Positions 24,872 through 32,915 are shown, counted from the first letter of the stretch. The stretch: 32,915 bases of DNA from HXMU1420-2 sp040830545 (GCA_040830545.1 JBFOMB010000115.1:1-32915); one strand, 5' to 3'. Program-made: numbers and translations. Notes: generated by a model not told the origin, from the sequence alone.

Positions 24872-26326
24872 CTAGGGCTGCGGAATGCGCAGCCATCCGG
24901 CCCGCAGACATACGGCCATAGCAGCCCCCCAATAGACCGCCAGCGCGCCGATGGTCAGGAACAGACCAGGTGCCACGCCCATCGACGCCCGTACTGGGCC
25001 CAACGCGGCCACGACCCCGACGCACCCCGCTGCGATCACCAGACCCGGCAGAACAACTTGCCGCAGGTCACTGACGCTCAGCTTCAAGGCGCGCGCGCAG
25101 GCCCAGACTGCCAGCACTGCAATTCCGGCAGACGTCACCAGATGGGCTATTGCGGCGAGTTCTACGCTCAATCGACCAAAGCTGAGCAATGTGACCAGAA
25201 ACAATGCTGCGCCAAACAGGCGGATTTGCATTTGCCACGCGTTGTGTCCGGTGCACAGCAGCGAAGGTTCCAGCAGAGAGGAAAAGAACCGGATTGCACG
25301 AGAGGCGGACAGGATCACAACAGCGCCTGCCGCAGGCAACCAAGTGTCTTCGAAAATCACCGAAACCATACTTTCCGCCAGCATCGCCAGCGACAGCATC
25401 ATTGGCCACATCAGGGCCGCAGCCACGGCCATGTTGTCGATCCACGAAATGCGCATGACATCTGGATTGCCTTCACGTTCGGCGCGGGAAAACCGGGACC
25501 AACTGAGCATGACCAGCGGTTGCAACACAAAGTCGCCCACGGTCTGCGTGATCCGCGACCCACCGCGATAGGCCCCAACAGCACCAGGGGACAGGAATGC
25601 GCCCAGAATCAGGTCTGCGCCGTAGTTCGAGAACATTCCCAGCAGCGATGTGCCCCAGAGGTTTGGCACTGATTTGCGGCTGTCGCTCAGGGCCTGCCGA
25701 CGAAGCTCCAATCGCGGCACACGGCGGACCAAGGCCGTGGTGATTACCAAGCCTACCACAGCCCCGACATAGTACCCGGCAATCATTGCCAATATCCCAT
25801 ATCCCTGTACCAGCCAAACCCACGTGCCGGTTACCACGGCGGTCTGCGCTACCAACGTGTAGATGCTTGCCGCACGAATGCGCTGCTGTGCCACAAGATG
25901 CGCCTGGTTCCACGCGGTCGGAAAGGACAAGAAGGGCATGGGCGACAGCAACAGGAAAGATGTGCCAGTCTCTGTCTGCCATCCTCCCGTGGCGACACCC
26001 AGAACGAGGCAAATCAATGCTCCGCCCAAGGCAACGACGCCCATTAGCCAGAAATAGCTGGAGGAGTCGTGATCCGGTTCATTGCTACGCAACAGAGCCT
26101 GATAGAACCCGGTATAGATCAGACCGTTAATGACGACGATGACCGTCCAGGCGAGGATAAAGGCACCAAAGCTCGCCAGGTCGATGTATCGTGAGGCGAC
26201 CATCACCGAAACGAATGTCAGGAGCTGCGCCAGAATGCGGCTCATCACGCCGACAGCGTAAGCAGAAGTGAGAGTCTTGATCATCTGGTGTCTTGGCAGG
26301 TCCAGGGTCGGGGGCTCATCTGCCAT
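24872..26326 (-). CDS. Wzx-like polysaccharide flippase (MOP superfamily)
   Basis: The 484-aa protein is almost entirely hydrophobic, with roughly 12-14 membrane helices and short loops, and opens with the MOP-type helix pair after SAYAVGVMSRILAQLLTFVSVM. A mid-protein GTSLLGMFSNYGADLILGAFLSPGAVGAYRGG segment corresponds to the second-half start in Wzx/RfbX proteins. It should move a lipid-linked sugar across the inner membrane. No glycosyltransferase or polymerase lies nearby, so it is an orphan here. The start at 26326 is used; Met15 at 26284 is an alternative. It is divergent from the MaoC gene, with a 192-bp gap in which I see only a 10-bp palindrome (26440-26449). Confidence 0.82.
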   Translation of the reverse strand: MADEPPTLDLPRHQMIKTLTSAYAVGVMSRILAQLLTFVSVMVASRYIDLASFGAFILAWTVIVVINGLIYTGFYQALLRSNEPDHDSSSYFWLMGVVALGGALICLVLGVATGGWQTETGTSFLLLSPMPFLSFPTAWNQAHLVAQQRIRAASIYTLVAQTAVVTGTWVWLVQGYGILAMIAGYYVGAVVGLVITTALVRRVPRLELRRQALSDSRKSVPNLWGTSLLGMFSNYGADLILGAFLSPGAVGAYRGGSRITQTVGDFVLQPLVMLSWSRFSRAEREGNPDVMRISWIDNMAVAAALMWPMMLSLAMLAESMVSVIFEDTWLPAAGAVVILSASRAIRFFSSLLEPSLLCTGHNAWQMQIRLFGAALFLVTLLSFGRLSVELAAIAHLVTSAGIAVLAVWACARALKLSVSDLRQVVLPGLVIAAGCVGVVAALGPVRASMGVAPGLFLTIGALAVYWGAAMAVCLRAGWLRIPQP

Positions 26327-26518
26327 CCCACACTCTGGACCTGACCTGCAAGCAGTGGGGGCCAGGATGTGCCTTGCGCTTGTTCAAAACATCGCCAATC
26401 TTCCCATCGCAAGTGGATTGATGACGAAGCGCTCGCAATCCATGCATGGCAGGAATGAAACGTGCCGATACTAAATTGCGGGTTGCAGATTCTGTCTGCA
26501 TCCAGTCGAGAGGTGATC

Positions 26519-27361
26519 ATGCAGGTTGAAAAGGTTCTGAACTATCAATTTGAGGAGACAGAAATCGCGTATTCGACGCGTGATGTCATGCTCTATGCGC
26601 TTGGTCTGGGTTTGGGCCATGACAATCTGCGCTATGTCTATGAACGGAACCTGAAGGTTCTACCGTCTTTTGCGATGGTTGTGGGGCACCCGGGCAGCTG
26701 GATCGCCGCCCCGGAACTGGAGGTGGACTATGTGCGGCTTCTGCATGCGGAACAGCATATGGAATTGTTCGCGCCGGTTATGTCTCAGGATCGCCTGCTG
26801 GCGCGGTTTCGCGTACTGGGGATTGTCGACAAGGGCGCGGAGAAGGGCGCGATTGTGTATGTCGAAAAAGAGCTGAGCAAACCTGGCAGTAGCACTATCG
26901 TGGCGCGGGTGATTTCGGGGCTCTTTTGTCGGTCAAATGGGGGGACCGGGAATCGTGGCTCTGCACCGCCCAGCCCACCGCCCTTGCCGGCCCGTATTCC
27001 GGATCAGTCGGTGGTTCGTCGTGTTGATGAAAGGGCAGCGCTGATCTACAGATTGAGTGGGGATTACAATCCGTTGCACGTTGATCCTGATGTATCCGAA
27101 GAGGCTGGATACGACCAACCCATTCTGCACGGCCTGTGCACAATGGGTATTGCTGGGCATGTGCTTCTGGAGGAAGTGGCCGACGGCGATCCGGCACGGT
27201 TTGGGGGTTATGCCTGCCGATTTACACGACCCGTGTTTCCGGGTGAAACCCTGCGCACGGACATTTGGACGGAACCCACCGGCGCGCGGTACGCGGTCAC
27301 AGCCGAAGAGCGCGACCAATGCGTTCTGGATCGCGGCGTTTTCACGCTGAGCACGCCATGA
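26519..27361 (+). CDS. MaoC-family enoyl-CoA hydratase (hydratase 2 type)
   Basis: The start is ATG 26519 after GAGAGG (26508-26513). The 280-aa protein has the two-hot-dog layout of hydratase-2 enzymes: an N-terminal degenerate half (YSTRDVMLYALGLGLG, AMVVGHPGSW) and a C-terminal MaoC half. The active-site signature YRLSGDYNPLH begins at residue 177, with the catalytic Asp and His, followed by GYDQPILHGLCTMGIAG. It should hydrate trans-2-enoyl-CoA to (R)-3-hydroxyacyl-CoA in the cytosol. Its stop overlaps the start of an acyl-CoA ligase gene by ATGA, so the two products probably act in one pathway. Confidence 0.9.
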   Translation: MQVEKVLNYQFEETEIAYSTRDVMLYALGLGLGHDNLRYVYERNLKVLPSFAMVVGHPGSWIAAPELEVDYVRLLHAEQHMELFAPVMSQDRLLARFRVLGIVDKGAEKGAIVYVEKELSKPGSSTIVARVISGLFCRSNGGTGNRGSAPPSPPPLPARIPDQSVVRRVDERAALIYRLSGDYNPLHVDPDVSEEAGYDQPILHGLCTMGIAGHVLLEEVADGDPARFGGYACRFTRPVFPGETLRTDIWTEPTGARYAVTAEERDQCVLDRGVFTLSTP

Positions 27362-28881
27362 ATCCTGCTGAGTGGCTGCACCGGACTGCCGCCTTGTATC
27401 CGGACAATCCAGCATTGTTTCAGGGTGTGAAACTGGTGGCGGATTACCGGACATTTGCCGATCGTGCCGCGGCCATTGCTGGCGCGCTGCACGCACGTGG
27501 TGTGGGGCCTGATGACCGTGTGGCAGTTTTGATGAAGAACTGTACGGAGTATCTGGAAGCGCTTTATGGCATCTGGTGGGCCGGAGCAGCAGCAGTGCCG
27601 ATAAACGCGAAGCTGCATGGAAAAGAGGCGGCCTGGATCCTCGAAAACGCTGATGCGCGGCTGGTATTTGCGACGCACGACACAGCGGAGGGGTTAGACG
27701 GTCTGGTGCCGGATTGCGTGGAAGATGTCGTCATTGCTGATAGCCCGGCGTTTCGGGCGCTTTATGACGCAACACCGCTGGATCGTCCCGTTGATGTGGG
27801 CCGGGATGACATGGTCTGGCTTTTCTACACTTCTGGGACAACAGGCCGACCCAAGGGCGTGATGATTACAGCCGGAAACGTCCTGGCCATGGTGGCTGGC
27901 TATCACGCGGATCTGGGCGTTCCGGATGCAAAAGACGCATCGCTCTATGCCGCGCCGATGAGCCATGGGGCCGGGTTTTATAGCTTCCTGTTTGTACTGG
28001 CCGCCGCGCGCCATGTGGTGCCGGGCTCTGGCGGGTTTGACGGGTTGGAAGTTTTGGAGCTTGGAGCACAGGCGCGGCGTGTCTCGATGTTTGCCGCCCC
28101 GACCATGGTTAAGCGTATGGCGGACATCGCCCGGACACGAGGGCTGACGGGGGATGGTATCGAGTTGATCGTCTACGCGGGTGGGCCGATGTACCTGGCG
28201 GACATACTGGAGGCGTCAGACGTTCTGGGCGACCGGTTTGCCCAGATTTACGGGCAGGGGGAATGTCCGATGGCGATCACTGTGTTGCCGCGCGTGATGG
28301 TGGCGGACCGCTCGCATCCACGTTGGCAGGTGAGATTGCAGGGGGTCGGTTATCAGCAGTCGGTCAGCCGGGTGCGGGTGGTGGATGCTGTTGGAGTGGA
28401 CCTGCCGCTCGGAGAAATCGGCGAGATTGTGGTGAAGGGCCCTGCCGTGATGGCGGGGTATTGGCAGAATGCAGAGGCGACGGCAGAGACGATCCGTGAC
28501 GGGTGGCTCTGGACCGGGGATATGGGGGCGCTGGATGCGGACGGGTTGCTGATGCTGCATGACCGGTCCAAGGACATGATCATCTCGGGCGGGTCGAACG
28601 TGTATCCACGAGAGGTTGAAGAACTGCTGCTGCGCCATGATGACGTGGCCGAGGTTGCGGTCGTGGGTCGGCCCCATACCGATTGGGGCGAAGAAGTGGT
28701 GGCCTGTGTTGTGCCTGTGGCGGGACGTGCAGTGGACGCGGCGGCATTGGATGCGTTTTGCCGGGACAATATCGCGCGATTCAAAGCGCCGAAGGCCTAT
28801 GTGGAGATGGCGGCGTTGCCCAAGAACAACTACGGCAAGGTGGTGAAGACCGTGTTGCGGGACGAGGTGCGTACGACTTGA
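27358..28881 (+). CDS. acyl-CoA ligase (AMP-binding, ANL superfamily)
   Basis: The start is ATG 27358, overlapping the MaoC stop. The 507-aa protein has the ATP loop YTSGTTGRPKG near 157, YGQGECPM near 297 in place of the usual YGxTE, WTGDMGALDADG, and RSKDMIISGGSNVYPREVEE. The C-terminal Lys is in NNYGKVVKT near 492. It should adenylate a carboxylic acid and transfer it to CoA. The changed A5 motif (GQGEC) may reflect an unusual acyl substrate such as an aromatic or branched acid, but this cannot be fixed by eye. Together with MaoC it suggests activation and hydration steps of an acyl degradation route. Confidence 0.9.
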   Translation: MNPAEWLHRTAALYPDNPALFQGVKLVADYRTFADRAAAIAGALHARGVGPDDRVAVLMKNCTEYLEALYGIWWAGAAAVPINAKLHGKEAAWILENADARLVFATHDTAEGLDGLVPDCVEDVVIADSPAFRALYDATPLDRPVDVGRDDMVWLFYTSGTTGRPKGVMITAGNVLAMVAGYHADLGVPDAKDASLYAAPMSHGAGFYSFLFVLAAARHVVPGSGGFDGLEVLELGAQARRVSMFAAPTMVKRMADIARTRGLTGDGIELIVYAGGPMYLADILEASDVLGDRFAQIYGQGECPMAITVLPRVMVADRSHPRWQVRLQGVGYQQSVSRVRVVDAVGVDLPLGEIGEIVVKGPAVMAGYWQNAEATAETIRDGWLWTGDMGALDADGLLMLHDRSKDMIISGGSNVYPREVEELLLRHDDVAEVAVVGRPHTDWGEEVVACVVPVAGRAVDAAALDAFCRDNIARFKAPKAYVEMAALPKNNYGKVVKTVLRDEVRTT

Positions 28882-28932
28882 TTGTGCGCCTTTGGCGCGC
28901 GAGGTTGGATTGCGTTCGGGCCACGCAGGCCG

Positions 28933-28983
28933 TTGGGGTTTCACCCCCAAACCCCAATTAAAGATGGGGGATTTCATCCCCCA
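28933..28983. terminator. two C/G-run hairpins between convergent genes
   Basis: The first hairpin has arms TTGGGG (28933-28938) and CCCCAA (28945-28950). The second is TGGGGGAT-TTC-ATCCCCCA (28965-28983), a perfect 8-bp stem with a 3-nt loop. They lie between the ligase and aminotransferase stops. No strong T-run follows, so termination is inferred from position. Confidence 0.5.
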
Positions 28984-28993
28984 AACCCCCTGA

Positions 28994-29015
28994 GAGTATT
29001 TTTCCAAAGATGAAG
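28994..29015 (+). repeat. third copy of the GAGTATT...GAAG motif
   Basis: This 22-bp string matches the right-hand repeat at 13152-13173 (read as reverse complement) at 17 of 22 positions, including the outer GAGTATTT and the AAG. It ends 3 bp from the aminotransferase stop codon, directly after the hairpins at 28933-28983. Confidence 0.5.
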
Positions 29016-29018
29016 GGG

Positions 29019-30146
29019 TCAGGTTTGCCAGTTTGCGAGCAGGTCGGACATGCGGTTGAGGCCGGTGTCGAGATTGCTGGCGTCTCCTCCGCCGACCCCG
29101 AGGCGAATGTGGTTCGGGAGGCCGTAACAACTGCCCGGCAACAGGAAGGTGCGGTAGGGTGTGTCCAAAAGTCGGCGTGCAAAATGGTCGCTGTCGATTC
29201 CATCTGCGAGGTGGGCGAGGCCGATCAGTCCTGCCTGCGGTCGGTGCCAGGTAAGTTTGGGTTCCTTTGAGACGTAGGCGTCGAGTTGGTCCAGCGTGGT
29301 TTGTGCAGTTGCGCGGGCCTTGTCCATCGCAGCGCTCAACCGGTCAGCGCGCAGGGCGATTTCCGCACTTGCCTCCCCCACGATGTTCACGATCTCCCTG
29401 CTGTTTTCGCGCAAGATCACTGCGTCCTGGATCAGGTCCGGATCGGGGCAGATCATCCAGCCGGTGCGTAAACCCTGCAGCCCAAGCGCCTTGGACACGC
29501 TGCCAGTTGTGATGCCGCGCGGGTATAGCCCAGCAATCGAGGGCGCGCGAGGGCCGTCCCACTCCAGCCCGGCATAGACCTCGTCCACCAACAGCCATGC
29601 GCCAACTTTGTCAGCAATGGTGATGATCTGGGCAAGGTCCTCGGCTGACATCATGCGACCCGTCGGGTTGTTGGGGTTCGTCAGGAAGATCAACTTTGTT
29701 CGTGGCGTGACCGACGCGGCCAAACGGTCCAATGGCAGGATCCAGCCCTGTGTTTCATCCCGCTCAACAGCGCGGATCGTGGCCCCGACGGCCTTGGCCA
29801 GCACTTCGGCCTGGGGCCAGCCAGGACGTTCAACAACGATTTCATCCCCCGGCTGCACCAATTGCAGGAATGCGAGGTAGTTGGCCTCGGCAGCCCCGGC
29901 GGTGATCAGCACATCGTCCGGTCCGCAAATCCCTGTCAGTCCGGCCTGTTCCAGAACACGGTTGCGCAAGGGTGGCAGGCCACGAAAACTCTGCCCGTTC
30001 CAGTCGAGCCGCAGATCCGGGTCCAGATCGTCCAGGAATTCGCCCAGTCGCGGGCTTTCCGAGAGGGAGAAGCCGATGAACGCCTCTGGCTCTGCCTCTG
30101 TTGTGTCCAGAAGGTATTGAAATAGGGTGTGGATTTCGACTTTCAT
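29019..30146 (-). CDS. PLP-dependent aminotransferase, class I/II fold
   Basis: The start is ATG 30146; longer frames run into the divergent gene. The 375-aa protein has the fold-type I pattern: NPNNPTG at 157-163, DEVYAG at 188-193 with PLP-contacting Asp and Tyr, the Schiff-base Lys219 in SVSKALG, and RTGW after it. IRLGVGG near the C-terminus holds the carboxylate-binding Arg. It should transfer an amino group between an amino acid and a 2-oxoacid in the cytosol; the substrate is not evident. Only 27 bp separate its start from the divergent lactonase-like gene, so the two promoters must overlap or lie in coding DNA. No good ribosome site is visible. Confidence 0.88.
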   Translation of the reverse strand: MKVEIHTLFQYLLDTTEAEPEAFIGFSLSESPRLGEFLDDLDPDLRLDWNGQSFRGLPPLRNRVLEQAGLTGICGPDDVLITAGAAEANYLAFLQLVQPGDEIVVERPGWPQAEVLAKAVGATIRAVERDETQGWILPLDRLAASVTPRTKLIFLTNPNNPTGRMMSAEDLAQIITIADKVGAWLLVDEVYAGLEWDGPRAPSIAGLYPRGITTGSVSKALGLQGLRTGWMICPDPDLIQDAVILRENSREIVNIVGEASAEIALRADRLSAAMDKARATAQTTLDQLDAYVSKEPKLTWHRPQAGLIGLAHLADGIDSDHFARRLLDTPYRTFLLPGSCYGLPNHIRLGVGGGDASNLDTGLNRMSDLLANWQT

Positions 30147-30173
30147 AAACGCACCGTTGAGGGAGGACAGATC

Positions 30174-30932
30174 ATGCAGGCTCAAGGCTATCTGAAGGGG
30201 CGGCCCGTGTCGCTGGTCATTCTGGACTATGGGTTGTTCCGGGTGCATTCCAATGGCCGCGTAATAGGAATTTGCGGGTATCTGATCCGGACCGATGCCG
30301 GGGAAAATGTGCTGGTCGATACGGGTTTTCCAGCGAAGTACACCGAGGATGCGGAGGCTGCGACGCAGGAAGATCGGTTGTATGAGTTTGGCGAGGTGTT
30401 GTCCTGCACGCCCGAAAATCTCGCCATCGCGCAATTGGCCAAGGCAGGTGTGAAGCCGGAAGACATCACACTGCACATCCTGACTCATTCACATATTGAC
30501 CATGTCGGCGGGCTGGCAGATTTTCCGCGTGCGCCGATTGTTGTAGCAAAGGCGGAGCGGGTTTTGCCCAAACCGCTTTATTGGCGGTCGGCGCAACCGA
30601 TGGATTGGCCAGAGGCGACCTATCTGACTGTAGACGGGGATGTGGAAGTTGGGCCGGGGCTTCATCTGCTGCTGGTTCCTGGGCATGCGCCGGGGCAATT
30701 GGCACTGCGGTTTAACCTGCCAGAGGCCGGGCCAGTTCTGCTGACCAGTGACGCGATTTCGCGGCCTGCGGAGATCGAGGAAGCCTTTGCCGGGTCCTGG
30801 GACGAGGCGCTGGCGATTGCCAGCGGGGCGCGGCTGATGGAGATGGCAGAGGCGGAAGGGGCGATGGTGATTTATGGCCATTGTCCAGACCAATGGCCGG
30901 AGTTGCGGAAATCGCCAGAGGCCTATTTGTAG
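30174..30932 (+). CDS. metallo-beta-lactamase-fold hydrolase, N-acyl homoserine lactonase-like
   Basis: The start is ATG 30174 after GGGAGGAC; an upstream GTG at 30129 would overlap the divergent gene. The 252-aa length and layout match AiiA/AttM-type lactonases. The zinc motif HSHIDH is at 105-110, followed by VPGHAPGQ (His), LLTSDAI (bridging Asp) and the C-terminal YGHCPDQW (His). It should open lactone rings, with acyl-homoserine lactones as the family's best-known substrate. Quorum quenching is therefore possible but not shown. There is no signal peptide. It is divergent from the aminotransferase and 80 bp upstream of the DUF3179 gene. Confidence 0.82.
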   Translation: MQAQGYLKGRPVSLVILDYGLFRVHSNGRVIGICGYLIRTDAGENVLVDTGFPAKYTEDAEAATQEDRLYEFGEVLSCTPENLAIAQLAKAGVKPEDITLHILTHSHIDHVGGLADFPRAPIVVAKAERVLPKPLYWRSAQPMDWPEATYLTVDGDVEVGPGLHLLLVPGHAPGQLALRFNLPEAGPVLLTSDAISRPAEIEEAFAGSWDEALAIASGARLMEMAEAEGAMVIYGHCPDQWPELRKSPEAYL

Positions 30933-31012
30933 AACACGCAAGCTCACCTTCGCGTGTGGCGGGCTAGCCTGGGTTGGTGTCCAACGCTCAGAATGCATGG
31001 GGAGGAACCGCC

Positions 31013-31975
31013 ATGCGCCTGATTGCCGTTCTGACATATTTCTGTCTTGCCACATCTGTGTTGGCGGATCCGAGTTTTTGGCGGTCGGAATGGCCGGACA
31101 CGGAGTTCTCGATCACATCCATTGGCAACTGGGGTGAGATCCGGTCAGGCGGCCCGCCTAAGGATGGCATACCTGCGTTAAGCGATCCGAGTTTTGTGGT
31201 GGCCGCGCGTGAGAGCCGCATTGGGGGGCGCGAGCCGGTTATCACGGTGGAGATTGAAGGCGCGCGACCAAGGGCCTATCCGATCCGCTATCTGACCTGG
31301 CATGAGATTGTGAATGACACCGTGGGCGGCGTGCCGGTGGCGGTGACCTTCTGCCCGCTGTGCAATTCCGGCCTGACCTTTGATCGTCGGGTGCAGGGCC
31401 GGGTGTTGAGCTTTGGTGTGTCAGGTAAGCTGCGCAACTCGGACATGGTGATGTATGACCGCGAGACCGAAAGCTGGTGGCAGCAGGCTGTTGGCGAGGG
31501 GATCGTGGGTGAGATGACCGGGGTGGAGCTGCGGCAGCTGCCGACCTGGATGGAAAGCTGGGCGGCATTTAAAGCGCGCAATCCCGATGGGCTGGTGATG
31601 AACGAGCCCAAAATGAACCGGGATTATGGGCGCAATCCGTATCGGGGTTATGATCAGTCACCCAAGCCGTTTCTCTATGATGGAGAGACCCCGCCGCATG
31701 GAATCCCACCGTTGATGCGGGTTGTGCGCGTGGGAGACCGGGCTTGGCCATTGTCGCGATTTGAAGCGAAAACGGAAGTTCGCGAGGCCGGTGTTGTGAT
31801 TAGTTGGGCACCGGGGCAGGCCTCTGCACTGGATACGGCACGGATCAACAAGGGGCGTGAGGTTGGTACGATTCGAGTGCGCGACGGGCAGGGGCGCGAC
31901 GTCCCGCATGATGTGATGTTTGCGTTTGCTTTCCACGCATTTTGGCCGGATGGGGATTGGATGCTGGGTCAGTAA
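31013..31975 (+). CDS. exported DUF3179 protein
   Basis: The start is ATG 31013, with GGGGAGGAA directly upstream at 30999-31007. The 320-aa product has a signal sequence (MRLIAVLTYFCLATSVLA). The DUF3179 core follows, with the hallmark VTFCPLCNSGLTFDR near residue 120 carrying a CPxC-like cysteine pair, then SGKLRNSDMVMYDRETESWWQQ. The cysteine pair suggests metal or redox chemistry in the periplasm, but no function is established for the family that I can name. A CTAGCC at 30964-30969 may be a -10 element. The 61-nt double palindrome follows its stop. Confidence 0.88.
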   Translation: MRLIAVLTYFCLATSVLADPSFWRSEWPDTEFSITSIGNWGEIRSGGPPKDGIPALSDPSFVVAARESRIGGREPVITVEIEGARPRAYPIRYLTWHEIVNDTVGGVPVAVTFCPLCNSGLTFDRRVQGRVLSFGVSGKLRNSDMVMYDRETESWWQQAVGEGIVGEMTGVELRQLPTWMESWAAFKARNPDGLVMNEPKMNRDYGRNPYRGYDQSPKPFLYDGETPPHGIPPLMRVVRVGDRAWPLSRFEAKTEVREAGVVISWAPGQASALDTARINKGREVGTIRVRDGQGRDVPHDVMFAFAFHAFWPDGDWMLGQ

Positions 31976-31990
31976 CAGACGCCACCGCAG

Positions 31991-32051
31991 CCCCGGACTT
32001 GATCCGGGGCCTCCGCCAGCGATCTACGAGGCCCCGGGTCAGGCCCGGGGC
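31991..32051. repeat. 61-nt double palindrome, second copy
   Basis: The first palindrome has arms CCCCGGA/TCCGGGG with a 5-nt loop (31991-32009). A 21-nt spacer follows, then arms GCCCCGGG/CCCGGGGC with a 5-nt loop (32031-32051). The order, loop lengths and spacer length equal those at 3221-3281, and both continue as CCTCC after the first stem. It lies at the convergent ends of the DUF3179 and MFS genes and overlaps the last codons of the latter. Confidence 0.7.
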
Positions 32052-32915
32052 TGCGGGCGGCGTAATAGTCCCAACGCCGCGACCGCGCTGACTGCACAAA
32101 GGCCTGCTGCGATCCATGCGGCTGTGGCGAGCCCTGTGGAAACGGCGGCGGCGTGGCCTGGGCTGTCCGAAATCTCTCCAAAACTCGCTGTGCCCCCAGC
32201 GGTGGCATATGATGCGGCCACCAGCCCTCCGGTAGCGGCAACCGACATCAATCCAGCCAGACGAGAGACAGCGTTGTTGATGCCCGAGGCGAGGCCAGAT
32301 TGCGTCTCGTCCACAGATCCCATGACTGCTGTGGACAAGGGTGCGACGAGAAGTGCCATGCCCAGCGCCACCACGCACATTGCCGGGATGATGCCGTCGA
32401 AATAGGCCTGCGAGGGGGCGACCAGTGCCATCCACGCATACCCCACCGCGCTGACCAGCCCGCCCAGAACCAGCAACGGTGCAGGGCCGATGCGATCTGC
32501 GAGTTTTCCGGTACGGGAGGACAGAACCGCCATGAAGACCGGGATGGGCGCAAAGGCAATGCTGGCGTCGATCTCGCGTAGACCCCAACCGCCAACCAGC
32601 GCCATGGGCATGTAGAAGAACACAATGGAAAGGCCGGAATAGAGCGTGAAGCTGTAGATATTCGCGACCGAGAAGACGGGGCTGCGGAATAGCGACAGGG
32701 GCATCATTGGATGTTGCCGCGTAGCCTCGACCCACAGAAACAGGACCAGTGCGATTGCGCCGACAGCGATCCAGATCAAAGGGGTGTTGCCCTCGGCATG
32801 TTCTGCGTTGGTCAGGCCCCAGGCAAGGCAGAGAAAGCTGAAGATGGCCAACCCGGCACCGGGGTAATCCACTGGGGTCTCCGCTTGCCGACGATCTGTG
32901 CCGATGCTGCGCCAG
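32039..32915 (-). CDS. MFS transporter (DHA2-like), C-terminal part, cut by window edge
   Basis: The frame stays open to base 32915 (upstream codons read WRSIGTDRRQAETPV...), so the GTG at 32872 is internal and the N-terminal half lies outside the window. About 291 codons are present. They encode roughly eight membrane helices with the DHA2 pattern: DYPGAGLAIFSFLCLAWGL, FRSPVFSVANIYSF, GKLADRIGPAPLLVLGG (a motif-A-like loop) and SGINNAVSRLAGLMSVAATGG. It is a proton-driven exporter type often tied to drug or metabolite efflux. The substrate is unknown. Confidence 0.88.
   Translation of the reverse strand, partial: WRSIGTDRRQAETPVDYPGAGLAIFSFLCLAWGLTNAEHAEGNTPLIWIAVGAIALVLFLWVEATRQHPMMPLSLFRSPVFSVANIYSFTLYSGLSIVFFYMPMALVGGWGLREIDASIAFAPIPVFMAVLSSRTGKLADRIGPAPLLVLGGLVSAVGYAWMALVAPSQAYFDGIIPAMCVVALGMALLVAPLSTAVMGSVDETQSGLASGINNAVSRLAGLMSVAATGGLVAASYATAGGTASFGEISDSPGHAAAVSTGLATAAWIAAGLCAVSAVAALGLLRRPQPRA

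Noticed and set aside
26440..26449. Perfect palindrome CCATGCATGG between the flippase and MaoC genes
   Set aside because: At ten bases it is too short to separate from chance without comparative data. A sigma-54 reading of the adjacent TGGCAGG fails because the -12 GC is at the wrong distance.
28216..29130. 304-codon minus-strand frame across the ligase end
   Set aside because: It runs antisense to conserved ligase motifs and through the intergenic hairpins, with a His/Arg/Pro-rich translation and no domain.

Overview
The window looks like chromosomal DNA of an alphaproteobacterium, most likely Rhodobacteraceae (Roseobacter group). The reasons are high GC, Rhodobacteraceae-like versions of DUF3422, DUF3179, a DUF58/DUF4381 Bat operon and an ArgE/FAD-oxidoreductase pair, CTAG-type -10 motifs, and short palindromic intergenic repeats of a kind I associate with that family. 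The assignment rests on recognition, not on a search. I see no rRNA, tRNA, transposase, integrase or CRISPR array. Both window edges cut genes: a DUF3422 gene on the left and an MFS transporter on the right.

Layout. 1-3.2 kb: the end of a DUF3422 membrane protein, then an exported von Willebrand A protein whose C-terminal half is five in-register 86-residue repeats. 3.2-6.9 kb: a HI0933/YhiN-type flavoprotein, a divergent medium/long-chain acyl-CoA synthetase, and a Nudix hydrolase ending at a bidirectional terminator. 6.9-12.9 kb: a complete dipeptide/oligopeptide-type ABC importer, with the binding protein and two permeases leftward and a double-ATPase gene rightward from a shared control region. 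12.9-16.5 kb: a 368-bp gap holding an inverted repeat and several hairpins, then argE overlapping a DAO-type FAD oxidoreductase, then a convergent SDR. 16.7-24.9 kb: a secreted caspase-like protein with a C-type-lectin-like C-terminus, then a Bat operon of six genes (moxR, DUF58, DUF4381, batA, batB-TPR, batD), the last four joined by ATGA stop/start overlaps. 24.9-26.3 kb: a lone Wzx-like flippase. 26.5-28.9 kb: a translationally coupled MaoC hydratase and acyl-CoA ligase. 29-32 kb: a class I aminotransferase divergent from an AHL-lactonase-like metallo-hydrolase, then an exported DUF3179 protein. The right edge is a DHA2-type MFS transporter.

How the genes may work together. The ABC importer, ArgE-like deacylase, FAD amine/amino-acid oxidase and perhaps the SDR form a plausible uptake-and-catabolism set for N-substituted amino acids or small peptides. 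The MoxR/Bat genes encode an AAA+ ATPase with membrane vWA, TPR and BatD partners, thought to act in envelope protein assembly or stress. The caspase-lectin protein lies 119 bp upstream on the same strand and is also predicted to be outside the cytoplasm.

The least ordinary items are the caspase/PG-binding-like/C-type-lectin fusion with its AT-richer 3' end, the vWA protein with indel-free 86-aa repeats, two 61-nt double-palindrome elements of identical geometry at convergent gene ends, and the 220-bp structured interval bounded by 25-bp inverted repeats.
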